Numbered from the stretch's first letter, positions 15,614-24,984 are shown. The stretch: DNA of 36,051 nucleotides from Saprospiraceae bacterium (GCA_028280415.1 JANQLV010000013.1:1-36051); one strand, 5' to 3'. Notes: generated from the letters alone by a model not told the origin. Numbers and translations: made by a program.

Positions 15614-18511
15614 TTATTCTCCACAATAAATATCAACTCTTACCCTGGTTCCTAATACAACGCCATTCGTTCCTTGAAGGTCAGTAATTACTATACCTCT
15701 TGGAAGGCAATTTTGCTGCTTTTTGTTATGAATTAATAACCTTTCCTCCGCGACTTGTAGACCAGAGGAAGAGCGGTCTCGCAATATTTGCTGCCCCAAC
15801 TCCGCTGCTTTCTTTCGCCCGATTCCATTATCTTCGATCGTACAAATTAAATAGTTTTCATCTTTAAAAAATTCAATACTTAAAATACCTAGTTCTTTTT
15901 TATATAAGAATCCATGTTTGAATGAATTTTCAATAATTGATTGAATTAATAAAGGGGGGATATTAATCTCATCACTTATCTCCAAGAGTTCTTCGCTCAC
16001 ATCCAATCGGATTTCAACCATGTCTAAAAATCGAAGCTTTTCGAGTTCGAGGTATATATTCAAAAAATCCAGCTCTTCTTCCAGACTGATTTTTTCCTTT
16101 TGGGACTGTTCGAAAATTGTCCGAATTAATTTCCCAAATTGAGCCAAATAATGCATGGCCTGTTCCTGATTATTGGTCGTCAAAAATTGTTGAATTGCAT
16201 TAAGGGCATTAAAAATAAAATGCGGATTCATTTGTGCCCGAAGCGCTTTTGTTTTTAGCTCATTAATTTGAGCTGTAAACATACGCTCTCGATTTTGCTT
16301 TTGAATTCGTGCATTTATAAAATAGCTAATTACACTAAAAATGAATAGTGCCCCTAATAATCTAACCCACCAAAGTTCCCACCAGGGAGGTCGAATAGAA
16401 AAAAAAATGGTAGCAGAATCTTTACTTTTAATTTGATCTTCGTTGACCGCATATACTTCAAAGTGATAATCACCTGGTCGAAGATTAGGATAACGGACAT
16501 ACCTGGACTTCGTATTCACCCAGTTCTCATCTTCGGGAGAAAGTTTATATTTATACGTAATATCTCCTTTCCCTCTAAACCCAAGTCCTACAAAATCTAT
16601 TTGGATACTATTTTGGTGATAGGGTAAATAAAATGAATCTTGTACGGTAGTATCTTTGTCTTCTAGTTGTATCCTCGAAATATAAATAGGAGGCGGTGTA
16701 AAGTTAGTATGCTTCGCTTTTGTAGAAAAATTGACCAGCCCTTTGGATGTACCTACCCAAACTTCTTCACCAACAACCTTAACAGCATTGACCTCTAGGG
16801 AAGGCAAACAATCGGCAGTATTTATCCATTCCCATTCTTGAGTTTGCAGATCATATCTATTCAAACCATTATCCGTCCCAATCCATAACGCAAAATCATC
16901 GGCAGACAATGCTTTAATAGTATTACTCGCTAATTTATCTGATTTTTTAAGATGATAAATGGTTTTATTATTTCTAATTCCCAGTAATCCTTCACCTCTA
17001 GTACCTATCCAGACAATTGAATCTGAAGTTTGAACCATGGTAGCAATATTATATTTCACTTTCTTTTCTCCTACTAATAGCGGCACAAGCTTATCATCAA
17101 AGTACTGGTAAATCCCGTTGATCGTTCCAATCCAAACTACTCCATCATAATCTTCCAATAGACTATAACTTTTCTCCCTCAATACCTCATGTTTTTCTTC
17201 GGGTAAAAGATAATTATCAACGTGAGATTTGTCTATTTTTAAAACACCAGCATAGGTACAAAAGTATATGTCTTTATTTTGAGTTTCTATAGAATATTTT
17301 ACTGCGCTTTTTAAAAATCCTTTACTATAAAGTCTGTTATCTATCTTGTATAAACCAGCATCATTCGAGCACCAATACTGTGCCTCTGAATCTATCATAA
17401 TATCTAAGGTACGTCCGGGATTTTTTAAATGAACAATTTGATTATTGTAAGTTTCGTCCATTACGGAGATAATGCCATTGTCCTGTCCTATAATGACACG
17501 TTTTTTGAGTGTATCATACGCTAAACTATAGACTTCATCACTCGGAAGCGTTGAATTATTACGTTTAAAAACCTTGGTTTGAGGAGCTGTAATCACATAA
17601 ACACCGTGTCCTGTCGTAGCAATCCATTTATTGCCCTCGTGATCAACCATCAAATGATTTGCACTAATATTTTGTAACAGATTGGATTCGTTTCTTTTTT
17701 GTATATCGAAGGCAGGATAAATGGAAACACCTTTCACGGTCATCATCCAAATAGAATCTTTTATAATTTTTATATCCTGAATAGGATTAACCTGATCACT
17801 TATTCGTGAAAGGTCTCTCTTCTCATCCACTTTAAAAAGAACATCCCTAATTGAAAGCAGTAATTGTTTTTTATAAAAATATGCTTTTTTTAATTGTCGC
17901 CCTTTTTCCACTAATAAGCCCATTACGGGAATCACCTCACCAGTTTCTTTGATAAGCTTGGATAAAAGAAGAGAATCACTATATTTCACGCGTTTTATAT
18001 GGTAATTGAATTCTCCATCAAAAAGTAAAGGATATATATGATCAGAGATATTATCGTGAAGCTTTAATAGTTCGAATTCTGTACGTCCAGCAAAGGAAAA
18101 ATATCCACTACGATATTCTTTTCCATTTTTTAGTGTGAGCCAAATCACTTCTTCCTCTATCACAAAATCAGTAACCAAAAATGATGGAATTTCAAGCAAA
18201 GCAGAGGCTTTTAAAACACGTTCGTTTTCGATATAAAATAATTGGCCGGAGAGATTTATAAACCAAATCCGGTCATACTTATCAACGGCTAATTTTAGTA
18301 TCTCCCGGTCACTCAAATCTGGACTATCATAATATCGATATTCTTTTCCGTCAAAGCGGCAGATTCCTTTTTCAGTTCCTATCCATACGAACCCTTTGTT
18401 ATCCTGAATGGTCTGATATACCGTCATACTAGGCAAACCATCTTCATCTGTAAGATGCCACATCCCAGGCTCCTGTCCAATTGCTTGTCGTAAAAGCAAG
18501 AGAAAAAACAA
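15614..18511 (-). CDS. Two-component-propeller sensor histidine kinase (LytS-like)
   Basis: This large membrane sensor is at least 965 residues. The N-terminus looks like a signal peptide (FFLLLLRQAIGQ). The periplasmic part is a Reg_prop-type beta-propeller, with repeated WIGT.KGI.RFDG-like blades such as GFVWIGTEKGICRF and VVWIGTINGIYQY. A Y_Y_Y domain follows (about 620-705, ending in DYHFEVYAVNEDQ), then one transmembrane segment (about 714-734). The cytoplasmic His_kinase domain has QMNPHFIFNALN (phospho-His at about 764), an N-box IIENSFKHG and DNGIG. No ATG or GTG start exists: the frame starts with TTG at 18511. An ATT at 18539-18541 would give a better signal peptide (KAISKYLFFLFF). 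It surely pairs with the adjacent LytTR regulator. Confidence 0.92.
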   Translation of the reverse strand: MFFLLLLRQAIGQEPGMWHLTDEDGLPSMTVYQTIQDNKGFVWIGTEKGICRFDGKEYRYYDSPDLSDREILKLAVDKYDRIWFINLSGQLFYIENERVLKASALLEIPSFLVTDFVIEEEVIWLTLKNGKEYRSGYFSFAGRTEFELLKLHDNISDHIYPLLFDGEFNYHIKRVKYSDSLLLSKLIKETGEVIPVMGLLVEKGRQLKKAYFYKKQLLLSIRDVLFKVDEKRDLSRISDQVNPIQDIKIIKDSIWMMTVKGVSIYPAFDIQKRNESNLLQNISANHLMVDHEGNKWIATTGHGVYVITAPQTKVFKRNNSTLPSDEVYSLAYDTLKKRVIIGQDNGIISVMDETYNNQIVHLKNPGRTLDIMIDSEAQYWCSNDAGLYKIDNRLYSKGFLKSAVKYSIETQNKDIYFCTYAGVLKIDKSHVDNYLLPEEKHEVLREKSYSLLEDYDGVVWIGTINGIYQYFDDKLVPLLVGEKKVKYNIATMVQTSDSIVWIGTRGEGLLGIRNNKTIYHLKKSDKLASNTIKALSADDFALWIGTDNGLNRYDLQTQEWEWINTADCLPSLEVNAVKVVGEEVWVGTSKGLVNFSTKAKHTNFTPPPIYISRIQLEDKDTTVQDSFYLPYHQNSIQIDFVGLGFRGKGDITYKYKLSPEDENWVNTKSRYVRYPNLRPGDYHFEVYAVNEDQIKSKDSATIFFSIRPPWWELWWVRLLGALFIFSVISYFINARIQKQNRERMFTAQINELKTKALRAQMNPHFIFNALNAIQQFLTTNNQEQAMHYLAQFGKLIRTIFEQSQKEKISLEEELDFLNIYLELEKLRFLDMVEIRLDVSEELLEISDEINIPPLLIQSIIENSFKHGFLYKKELGILSIEFFKDENYLICTIEDNGIGRKKAAELGQQILRDRSSSGLQVAEERLLIHNKKQQNCLPRGIVITDLQGTNGVVLGTRVRVDIYCGE

Positions 18512-18712
18512 GAAGAATAAATATTTTGAAATTGCTTTAATTAATTTTCTCTTTAAACGAAGTAGTAGAATCTTTAAGAATTACCTTATCACTTACTCTT
18601 ATTTAAATACAGGATTAAAACGCCTTGATTCAATTAGATTATTTTAAATAATACATCTTGTATTTTGTGTATCACGATTTAGCCCAATTACTATTTTATC
18701 ACCTTTTTCATT

Positions 18713-18761
18713 CCCTAATAATTTAGCTTCATTGATCCCCTAATCATTAACACTCCCTAAT
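18713..18761. promoter_or_regulatory. Three CCCTAAT direct repeats between kinase and exported-protein genes
   Basis: CCCTAAT occurs at 18713-18719, 18738-18744 and 18755-18761, all in the same orientation, with starts 25 and 17 bp apart. The 522-bp spacer separates the two-component genes from the divergent exported pair. LytTR regulators bind short direct repeats, so these are candidate sites, though the word does not match a LytTR consensus I can cite. Confidence 0.35.
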
Positions 18762-18930
18762 TTTTCATAGGTAAAGAAAGCTTCTCTTAATAAATTTAAA
18801 AATAGTTAATCGCTTTTCAAATCAAGGTTATTCTCCAAAAGCAATTAATCATTTTTAAACATGGAATCTGTTTAAAATTGTAAACTAAATCGGTAAGGTT
18901 AGTTTTTATGTCCACTATTCCAAACTAAAC

Positions 18931-18958
18931 TGTGGGATAAATCAGTATTTATTCCACA
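18931..18958. promoter_or_regulatory. Imperfect dyad upstream of the exported-protein operon
   Basis: TGTGGGATAAAT (18931-18942) and ATTTATTCCACA (18947-18958) form a 12-bp arm pair with one wobble and a 4-nt loop. It lies about 105 bp upstream of the 19064 gene and could be an operator or a leader hairpin. Nothing else distinct was found in this spacer besides the CCCTAAT repeats. Confidence 0.35.
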
Positions 18959-19063
18959 ATAGTTAAGGCTATTATGAAAACAAAAAGTCTTGACTAGACC
19001 TGAAGCACGGCTTTTTCCAATTTAGTGAACAAAATTTATACAGGTTTTTAAAATCTATTTATT

Positions 19064-19795
19064 ATGAATTTTAAATCATTTTCAACGTTAATTTTTTTGA
19101 CTTTAATTATTTTTAGCATTACACTACCCAACACTCTCAACGCTCAATGGGCAGGTAGCAGCAGTATCAATAATAACATTTACAGAAACGGAAACGTCTG
19201 CATCGGCGGAAGCACTCCCGAGCAATTACTCACGTTATCACATCCTACAGAACCTGTCTTACGATTTGAAAGAACCAACCCAGGCCATTATGATTTTGAA
19301 ATGTTTGCCACTTCAGGCGGGCATCTAAAATTTCGTGGCGGCAGCTCTGGAACGGGTTCTTCACTTAACAATTTAATGACTATTCGTCGAGATGCAAAAG
19401 TATTGATAAATACAAATAATGCACCAAGTGCCTTAAGTGGAATTGATCTTTCTGCGGTCAAGCTTTACGTACAAGGTGGTATTTTGACTGAAAAAGTCTT
19501 AGTCAAAGAAGGCTGGGCTGATTATGTTTTTTACGATGACTACCAACTAAAACCACTCCTTGAAGTAGAGGCTCATATTAAGCAGCACGGACATTTACAT
19601 AATACCCCTTCTGCAAAGGCAATTGAAGATGGAGGTCTGGATTTAGGTGCACTCACCGTCAATCAACAAGAAAAAATTGAAGAATTATACCTTCATTTGA
19701 TTGAAAAAGAAAAAGAAATCAACGAATTAAAATCCGTGATCAGTAATATGCAAAAACAGTTAAATCAGCTAGATAATGCAAAAATTCAAAAATAA
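19064..19795 (+). CDS. Exported coiled-coil, tail-fibre-like protein
   Basis: The 243-residue protein has a clear signal peptide (MNFK, hydrophobic core, LNAQ with cleavage near 27-28). The middle has NGNVCIGGSTPEQLLTLSH and DAKVLINTNNAPSAL, which resemble the 'GNVGIGTTTP' beta-repeats of phage tail-fibre-like proteins common in Bacteroidota. The region LYVQGGILTEKVLVKEGWADYVF ... LLEVEAHIKQHGHLHNTPSA is characteristic of these exported proteins. It resembles the segment preceding an endosialidase-chaperone (peptidase S74) domain, but no catalytic Ser-Lys dyad was identified. A coiled coil occupies about 200-240. It ends without a T9SS tail and is followed 23 bp later by a T9SS cargo gene. 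Its role is probably structural at the cell surface. Confidence 0.78.
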   Translation: MNFKSFSTLIFLTLIIFSITLPNTLNAQWAGSSSINNNIYRNGNVCIGGSTPEQLLTLSHPTEPVLRFERTNPGHYDFEMFATSGGHLKFRGGSSGTGSSLNNLMTIRRDAKVLINTNNAPSALSGIDLSAVKLYVQGGILTEKVLVKEGWADYVFYDDYQLKPLLEVEAHIKQHGHLHNTPSAKAIEDGGLDLGALTVNQQEKIEELYLHLIEKEKEINELKSVISNMQKQLNQLDNAKIQK

Positions 19796-19818
19796 GCTCA
19801 TCCTAAAATACTATATCA

Positions 19819-21225
19819 ATGAAATCGTTTATATTTTTTATCATTATCATGAGTACTTCTTTTCTGCAAATAAGTGCTCAAGAAATTAATCGTGACGAAA
19901 GCGCCCTAGAAAGAATAAGCAGCTGCGGTAGAGATACTGATGTTTCATTCTGGAATTTCGAAGACTATAATTGTAATCAATCGAATAGCTGCGGTCCATA
20001 CATTAGTCCTGAATGTTGTTCTGGCTTAAGCACTGGTGCCACCAATGCCTGTGATATTCAGCGAACTCATGGAACTCCCTATATCGACGATAGCTTTGTA
20101 GTTACTGATCCGATCAACGGAGATCATGACTTATTTTTTAGTGCTACTACTTTGGATAATAACGGAGAAGGAGCTTCATTATGTTATTCCTTTAGACCAA
20201 ACACTTGCTATAAAATTTCGCTCGATGTTTTTGCGGGTACGATGGCTGATTTTGGCCAGGGAAACTTTGATCTTCGCGACGGCACCCTTATTATCAGCAG
20301 GGTAAATGGTTCGGATTTTCCTGCTAATCAAGATCCTTGTAATTTTCAACGACCAAGTATTAACGAGGATATTATGACAGGAACTCCCATTAATCTCAGT
20401 ACTATAGCCAGGTCACCCTTAAGTTCAAACGAATATTATCATCTTGAATTCGAATACGGCACCGGCAATGAGACTAATCAAAACACTATTTGGTTCTATT
20501 CTTTAATCAATCTTCAGGAAGATGGAGGTACCCTTGGGAGTTTTGTACATATCGATAATTTCGAAATTAAGCCAATTGAAGATTGCCCAAACGTACTTAT
20601 TTATTCTGATGAGACAGAGACTACTCAAATACCTATAGGTAAACGGCAGGCATCAATTTATATTGATATGTATACGGTAAGTAATAATGAACTAGTACAA
20701 AATAACGTTAACGGGAATACTACTTTATCTGCTAACAATTATATCAATGTGGACCCGAACACACACTTTGAAGCGGAAGGGGATAGCTACGCTTTGCTCA
20801 AGATAGACGGATGTGCCCAAGGCGGAACCACTTGCAATAATAGTAATGTCTCGATTAGTTATATTGATCGTTTCCGGTCTACTCCCGAGCAAGGCTCAAA
20901 AAATGAAGATTATTTATTCAATGCTTTATCGGGAGATTTTATTAAAAAAGAAACTAGTGAGAACCTTACATCGATAGCCCATGATCAAATTGAGGTATTT
21001 CCAAACCCTTCAAGTGATTTTGTTTCTTTTAAAAATTTAACAAATGAAGAAACAGATATACAAATATTCTCCTCATTTGGTAGTCTATTTGCTGCGTTTA
21101 AAGTTAATGGTCATACCACAGAAGTTTTTGATGCTTCTCAACTTCCCGTAGGTATCTATTTAGCTAAAGTTAGTGCTAAAGAAAATAATTGGAAGAGTAC
21201 CATCAAATTTATTATCAGTAGATAA
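19819..21225 (+). CDS. Cysteine-rich T9SS-sorted secreted protein
   Basis: The 468-residue protein has a signal peptide (MKSFIFFIIIMSTSFLQISAQ) and a C-terminal T9SS type A sorting domain of about 80 residues, from IEVFPNPSSDFVSF through LPVGIYLAKV to KFIISR. The N-terminal half is rich in Cys (CNQSNSCG, SPECCSG, NACDI, SLCYSF, NTCYKI), which suggests disulfide-stabilised folding outside the cell. The segment CYKISLDVFAGTMADFGQGNF and a later FVHIDNFEI resemble a carbohydrate-binding or jelly-roll fold, but no family was recognised. It probably forms an operon with the 19064 gene (23-bp gap). Both are divergent from the two-component genes. Substrate and function are unknown. Confidence 0.82.
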   Translation: MKSFIFFIIIMSTSFLQISAQEINRDESALERISSCGRDTDVSFWNFEDYNCNQSNSCGPYISPECCSGLSTGATNACDIQRTHGTPYIDDSFVVTDPINGDHDLFFSATTLDNNGEGASLCYSFRPNTCYKISLDVFAGTMADFGQGNFDLRDGTLIISRVNGSDFPANQDPCNFQRPSINEDIMTGTPINLSTIARSPLSSNEYYHLEFEYGTGNETNQNTIWFYSLINLQEDGGTLGSFVHIDNFEIKPIEDCPNVLIYSDETETTQIPIGKRQASIYIDMYTVSNNELVQNNVNGNTTLSANNYINVDPNTHFEAEGDSYALLKIDGCAQGGTTCNNSNVSISYIDRFRSTPEQGSKNEDYLFNALSGDFIKKETSENLTSIAHDQIEVFPNPSSDFVSFKNLTNEETDIQIFSSFGSLFAAFKVNGHTTEVFDASQLPVGIYLAKVSAKENNWKSTIKFIISR

Positions 21226-21250
21226 CTTTTACAACACTATTATACAATTC

Positions 21251-21291
21251 AATAGCTTAGCAGAGCACAGTACTTTGCTAGGCTATTTTGC
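21251..21291 (+). terminator. Terminator of the exported-protein operon
   Basis: Arms 21251-21262 and 21276-21287 pair over 12 bp with a single G-U wobble and a 13-nt loop, then TTTTG. It lies about 25 bp past the T9SS cargo gene stop. Confidence 0.65.
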
Positions 21292-21395
21292 CCTTAAGTA
21301 AATCGTTAATTCTTCCGATTTACCGATCAAAAGTAGTTGAATATACAGGCTACGACTTAATACAAATGAGCAGTGTAGCATTCCTAATAATTTCT

Positions 21396-21403
21396 TACTT
21401 TTG
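21396..21403 (+). promoter_or_regulatory. Candidate -7 element for the nucleotidyltransferase gene
   Basis: TACTTTTG matches TAnnTTTG exactly, about 150 bp upstream of the gene at 21554. No good TTTG -33 box is seen at the right distance. The rest of the 21226-21553 spacer holds the upstream terminator and nothing else recognised. Confidence 0.4.
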
Positions 21404-21553
21404 CAGTATTCTAAAACCTAGATAAATCGTTTGGATATTTACTTTTTTTGAACGTGCTCAATATCCTTTCTTCCTTACTAAAACAAATATCAGATTCATT
21501 CGTAAATCATAGCATAATTCAATTTTTAAAAACACGTAACACCATAAATAACT

Positions 21554-22555
21554 ATGAAGATTATCATCCCTATGGCTGGTCGGGGTTCCAGACTACGCCC
21601 ACATACCCTCACCGTTCCCAAACCATTAGTTCCAATTGCGGGAAAACCGATGGTTCAACGTCTGGTAGAAGACCTTAGCGCTTCCTATGGTCAACCAATT
21701 GAAGAAATTGCTTTTATCATCGGAGATTTTGGCGAACAGGTTAAAGAAGACTTAAAAGCGATTGCGGCTTCACTAGGGGCAAAAGGTTCGGTATATACAC
21801 AAGATGAACCACTGGGTACCGCACATGCCATCCTTTGTGCCGGAGAAAGTATGGAAGGACCAGCTTTTGTAGCATTTGCGGATACGCTGTTTCAGGCAGA
21901 TTTTTCAGTAGAACCTGATGTAGATGGCATGATCTGGGTGCAAAAAGTGGATGATCCTTCTGCTTTTGGGGTAATCAAAGTCAATGAAGATAATGTAATC
22001 ACGGATTTTGTAGAAAAATCGCCGGTTTTTGTTTCTGATCTGGCTATTGTCGGAATATACTATTTTAAAGATTCCGGTATCTTAAAAGAAGAATTACAAT
22101 ACCTCCTCGACAATAATATCAAAGACAAAGGCGAGTTTCAATTGACCAGCGGGCTGGAAAATATGAAGGCTAAAGGAATGGTCTTTAAGCCGGGTTCAGT
22201 ACAGGAATGGCTGGATTGTGGAAATAAGGATAATGTCATTTACACTAACCGTCGAATGCTGGAGATCAAAAAAGATAAAGAACATTTAGTTGATGATTCC
22301 GTCGTTTTGGAAAACGCTACTATTGTCCCACCCTGTTATATTGGAAAGGATACTCAAATTAAAAACTCCGTTATTGGTCCGCATGTATCGATTGGAAATA
22401 ATTCAACCGTAGAAAGTTCCGTTATAAGTAATAGTGTTATTCAGAGCAATACGATTATAAAGGATGCCAACCTCGAAAACTCTATGCTAGGGAATCTTGT
22501 TGAATATCAAGGTAAAAAGTCCGAAATTAGCATTGGAGATTATTCCGTGGTATAA
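21554..22555 (+). CDS. Sugar-phosphate nucleotidyltransferase
   Basis: The 333-residue enzyme transfers an NMP to a sugar 1-phosphate to make an NDP-sugar. The N-terminal Rossmann-like domain has the nucleotide-binding signature MAGRGSRLRPHT with the catalytic Lys in VPKPLVPIAGKP. Other motifs are DEPLGTAHAI, FADTLF with the metal-binding Asp, and QEWLDCG. The C-terminal quarter (about 250-320) shows short hexapeptide-like repeats (CYIGKDTQIKNSVIGPHVSIG), a partial left-handed beta-helix. It resembles glucose-1-phosphate thymidylyl/uridylyltransferases, but the sugar cannot be assigned from sequence. It is followed 62 bp later by a TPR gene in the same direction, with no sugar-pathway genes nearby. 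Confidence 0.9.
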   Translation: MKIIIPMAGRGSRLRPHTLTVPKPLVPIAGKPMVQRLVEDLSASYGQPIEEIAFIIGDFGEQVKEDLKAIAASLGAKGSVYTQDEPLGTAHAILCAGESMEGPAFVAFADTLFQADFSVEPDVDGMIWVQKVDDPSAFGVIKVNEDNVITDFVEKSPVFVSDLAIVGIYYFKDSGILKEELQYLLDNNIKDKGEFQLTSGLENMKAKGMVFKPGSVQEWLDCGNKDNVIYTNRRMLEIKKDKEHLVDDSVVLENATIVPPCYIGKDTQIKNSVIGPHVSIGNNSTVESSVISNSVIQSNTIIKDANLENSMLGNLVEYQGKKSEISIGDYSVV

Positions 22556-22617
22556 GTTTACTGTGATTATACCCTAATACAGGCTTTGAATGGCGGATTA
22601 ATCCAATAAATAGCATT

Positions 22618-24339
22618 ATGAATTATAAACTTTATCTCTTCTTGCTTTTCTTGCTTTGTCAAACTTCTTTGACAAACAGTGCATATGCTCAAATAAAGCA
22701 GGTATCCGAAGAAGAAATCAATACTCAAAAAGTATTTATCGATGCCACGAAAGAGAAGATTCTCGGCAATTATGAAAAGGCTGCGACTTTATTCAAAGAG
22801 GTATTGAAAAGAGATAAAAAGAACCATGTGGCGGCATATGAGCTTGCCCGTATTTACAATGTACTCGATAAAAAAGACAAAGCATTGCAATCCATAAAAA
22901 CCGCGATTAGCAGCGATCCGGCTAATGATTGGTATCAAATGTTTTTGGCAGAGCTTTATGAGGACAAAGGGGATTCTAAAGCGGCCGCCAAGGTTTATGA
23001 TAAATTATTGGCTAAAAGCCCCGATGATCCTTTCTTTTATGAAAAACTAGCCTTCCTGCTTGTCAAAGCGCAACAGCCGGAAAAAGCCATTAAGGTTTAT
23101 AATGATATGGAAGAACGTTTTGGAGTACACGAAGATATTTCAACACGTAAACATCGCCTGTATCTGGGAATGGGGAATAAGAAAAAAGCGGCAGCGGAGT
23201 TGGAAAGGCTCATTCGATATGCCCCTTCGAATACAGATTATTACCACATGCTGGCCGGATTTTACCAGCAAACCGGTGATCAGAAATTAGCGAATGATGT
23301 CTATCGAAGAATTCTGGAAGTTGACCCGGCAGATGTCAAAGCCAGTATTGCACTGGCCGGGCAAAACAAGGGAGCTAATAGTGACCTGGGGTATATAGAT
23401 GAACTAAAAACGCTTTTTGAAAAAGATAATGTCAATATTGATTTAAAAATCAAAGAACTATACCCCTACATTCAGCAGGTGGTCGATGGAAAAGCGAGTG
23501 AAGAACTCACCCGGGCGACTTTGGGCCTCGCAGAAATTCTGGAAAATGTTCACCCGAAAGAAGCTAAATCCTTTTCTGCACACGCAGATTTACTTTATTA
23601 TTCCGGAGATAAAAATACAGCACTGATCAAATATCAGAAAGCTTTGGAACTGAATAAATCCATTTTTTCTATCTGGGAGCAGATCATGTACATTCAGATG
23701 GAAACCGGAGCTTTTGAAGCGATGCTACCCATTAGTGAAAAAGCGATTGATCGTTTCCCTAACAAAGCCCAGGCTTATTATTTCAACGGCATTGCCTTAG
23801 GACAGGCAACCAAGCATAAACAGGCAGTTAATAGCTTTAAACAGGCTTTGCTGATGTCCCGGAAAAACCCGATGTTACAGGTCGATATCCACAATCATCT
23901 GGCAACGGAGTATTTTGTTTTAGGGCAACATGATAAATCGGATCAGTCCTTTGAAAAAGCGCTGAAGATCAACCCTAATAATCATATGGTACTCAATCGA
24001 TACAGTGCATTCCTTGCCAATCGAAACGAGTATCTCGAAAAAGCCAAATCCATGTCGGCAAGGGCGAACGAACTGGCTCCGAATCAAGCTGTTTATCAGG
24101 ATACCTATGGCTGGATTCTGTATCGCATGCAAGAATACAAAGCGGCTAAAGAATGGGCTGGCAAGGCGCTGAGCAATGGGGGTGAAAATTCTCCGATTAT
24201 TCTGGAGCATTATGGTGATATTCTTTTCCAGCTCAAAGAAACCGAGGAAGCCGTTTCCTATTGGCAGAAAGCATTGGAAAAGGGTTCTGAATCTCCATTT
24301 CTCGAGAAAAAAATCGCCGATCGAAAGCTTTACGAATAA
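22618..24339 (+). CDS. Exported TPR-repeat protein
   Basis: The 573-residue protein has a signal peptide (MNYKLYLFLLFLLCQTSLTNSAYAQ) and is then almost wholly tetratricopeptide repeats, for example NYEKAATLFKEVLKRD, AAAKVYDKLLAKSPDDPF, KAIKVYNDMEERFG, LANDVYRRILEVDPAD and DQSFEKALKINPNNHMVLNRY. Such scaffolds hold protein complexes, probably in the periplasm or at the outer membrane. No sorting domain or lipobox is visible. Other residues give no enzymatic clue. It may be co-transcribed with the nucleotidyltransferase gene. Its stop precedes a long noncoding stretch. Confidence 0.88.
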   Translation: MNYKLYLFLLFLLCQTSLTNSAYAQIKQVSEEEINTQKVFIDATKEKILGNYEKAATLFKEVLKRDKKNHVAAYELARIYNVLDKKDKALQSIKTAISSDPANDWYQMFLAELYEDKGDSKAAAKVYDKLLAKSPDDPFFYEKLAFLLVKAQQPEKAIKVYNDMEERFGVHEDISTRKHRLYLGMGNKKKAAAELERLIRYAPSNTDYYHMLAGFYQQTGDQKLANDVYRRILEVDPADVKASIALAGQNKGANSDLGYIDELKTLFEKDNVNIDLKIKELYPYIQQVVDGKASEELTRATLGLAEILENVHPKEAKSFSAHADLLYYSGDKNTALIKYQKALELNKSIFSIWEQIMYIQMETGAFEAMLPISEKAIDRFPNKAQAYYFNGIALGQATKHKQAVNSFKQALLMSRKNPMLQVDIHNHLATEYFVLGQHDKSDQSFEKALKINPNNHMVLNRYSAFLANRNEYLEKAKSMSARANELAPNQAVYQDTYGWILYRMQEYKAAKEWAGKALSNGGENSPIILEHYGDILFQLKETEEAVSYWQKALEKGSESPFLEKKIADRKLYE

Positions 24340-24459
24340 TTAGAGTACGTTTGGAAATTATTAATCGGTCTGCAAATGTCTGTTCAGTTCAAAGAGCAGG
24401 TCCGTTCCGGTGCTTAAATTCCATTTAAAATTTTTAATTAATTAAAAAGCAAAATAAAT

Positions 24460-24489
24460 TTTGTTTTTCCTCTATGATGTTTATTTTTG
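24460..24489 (+). promoter_or_regulatory. Full Bacteroidota promoter match inside the long spacer
   Basis: TTTG (24460-24463), an 18-bp spacer and TATTTTTG (24482-24489) fit the TTTG-N18/19-TAnnTTTG consensus in both boxes. It lies about 770 bp upstream of the oxidase gene. A second exact -7 word (TAATTTTG, 24745-24752) lacks a -33 box. AT-rich sequence raises the chance of accidental matches. Confidence 0.45.
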
Positions 24490-24631
24490 TATTAAAATTA
24501 GTAATAATATGATTTTTTGAAAATTATTCTGATTTTTCTGCAAAAATTCCGCTTTATTCTCCTTTGTTCAAAATCAAACACTAAAGTAATTTAAGTTATT
24601 ACGAATCAACTTAAAAGTAAAAGTTTGTTTT

Positions 24632-24652
24632 TCAGGATGAAGCTTATCCTGA
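24632..24652 (+). terminator. Hairpin in the long spacer
   Basis: TCAGGAT and ATCCTGA form a 7-bp stem with a 7-nt loop, followed by TTTTC. It could be a weak terminator for a transcript from 24460-24489 or for the TPR gene. Confidence 0.35.
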
Positions 24653-24885
24653 TTTTCATATTCGGGAAGCATAAAAAACAGCAAAGGCATTGAGTCCCTG
24701 CTCCTTTTATCTTACACAATAAAAATTAATTCTCTTTAAGCAGATAATTTTGAGTTCACTCAAAAAATTTACCAAACCAACTTTATAGCTTATTAATTAA
24801 TACATAGATTTTTTAAATAAAAAACACATTTATCTAAAAAGCTGTTTTTTATTTAAAAATCATTACCGCATACAAAATCAAATTG

Positions 24886-24943
24886 AGAAGCTGTTAAAAT
24901 TTTGTTTATAATTTCAAGAAGGCATCATTTCTTGACAGCTTCT
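24886..24943 (+). promoter_or_regulatory. Nested hairpin in the oxidase leader
   Basis: An outer 9-bp stem (AGAAGCTGT 24886-24894 with ACAGCTTCT 24935-24943) encloses an inner 6-bp stem (CAAGAA 24915-24920 with TTCTTG 24929-24934). The right arms are contiguous. A T-rich run (24957-24963) follows after a short gap. It may be a terminator-like or regulatory leader structure; no known riboswitch was recognised. Confidence 0.4.
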
Positions 24944-24984
24944 GAATTAAATTCTATTTTTTATAACCTCAAAAACGAATAGTC

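Noticed and set aside
15597-15626. Longer response-regulator start at the ATG at 15626
   Set aside because: It would lie inside the kinase gene and add residues unlike receiver domains; MKAIIIDDE is the normal beginning.
24637-24693. 18-residue ORF (starts MKLILIF) as a small membrane peptide gene
   Set aside because: It overlaps a hairpin, has no clear translation signal, and short ATG frames are common by chance in this AT-rich stretch.
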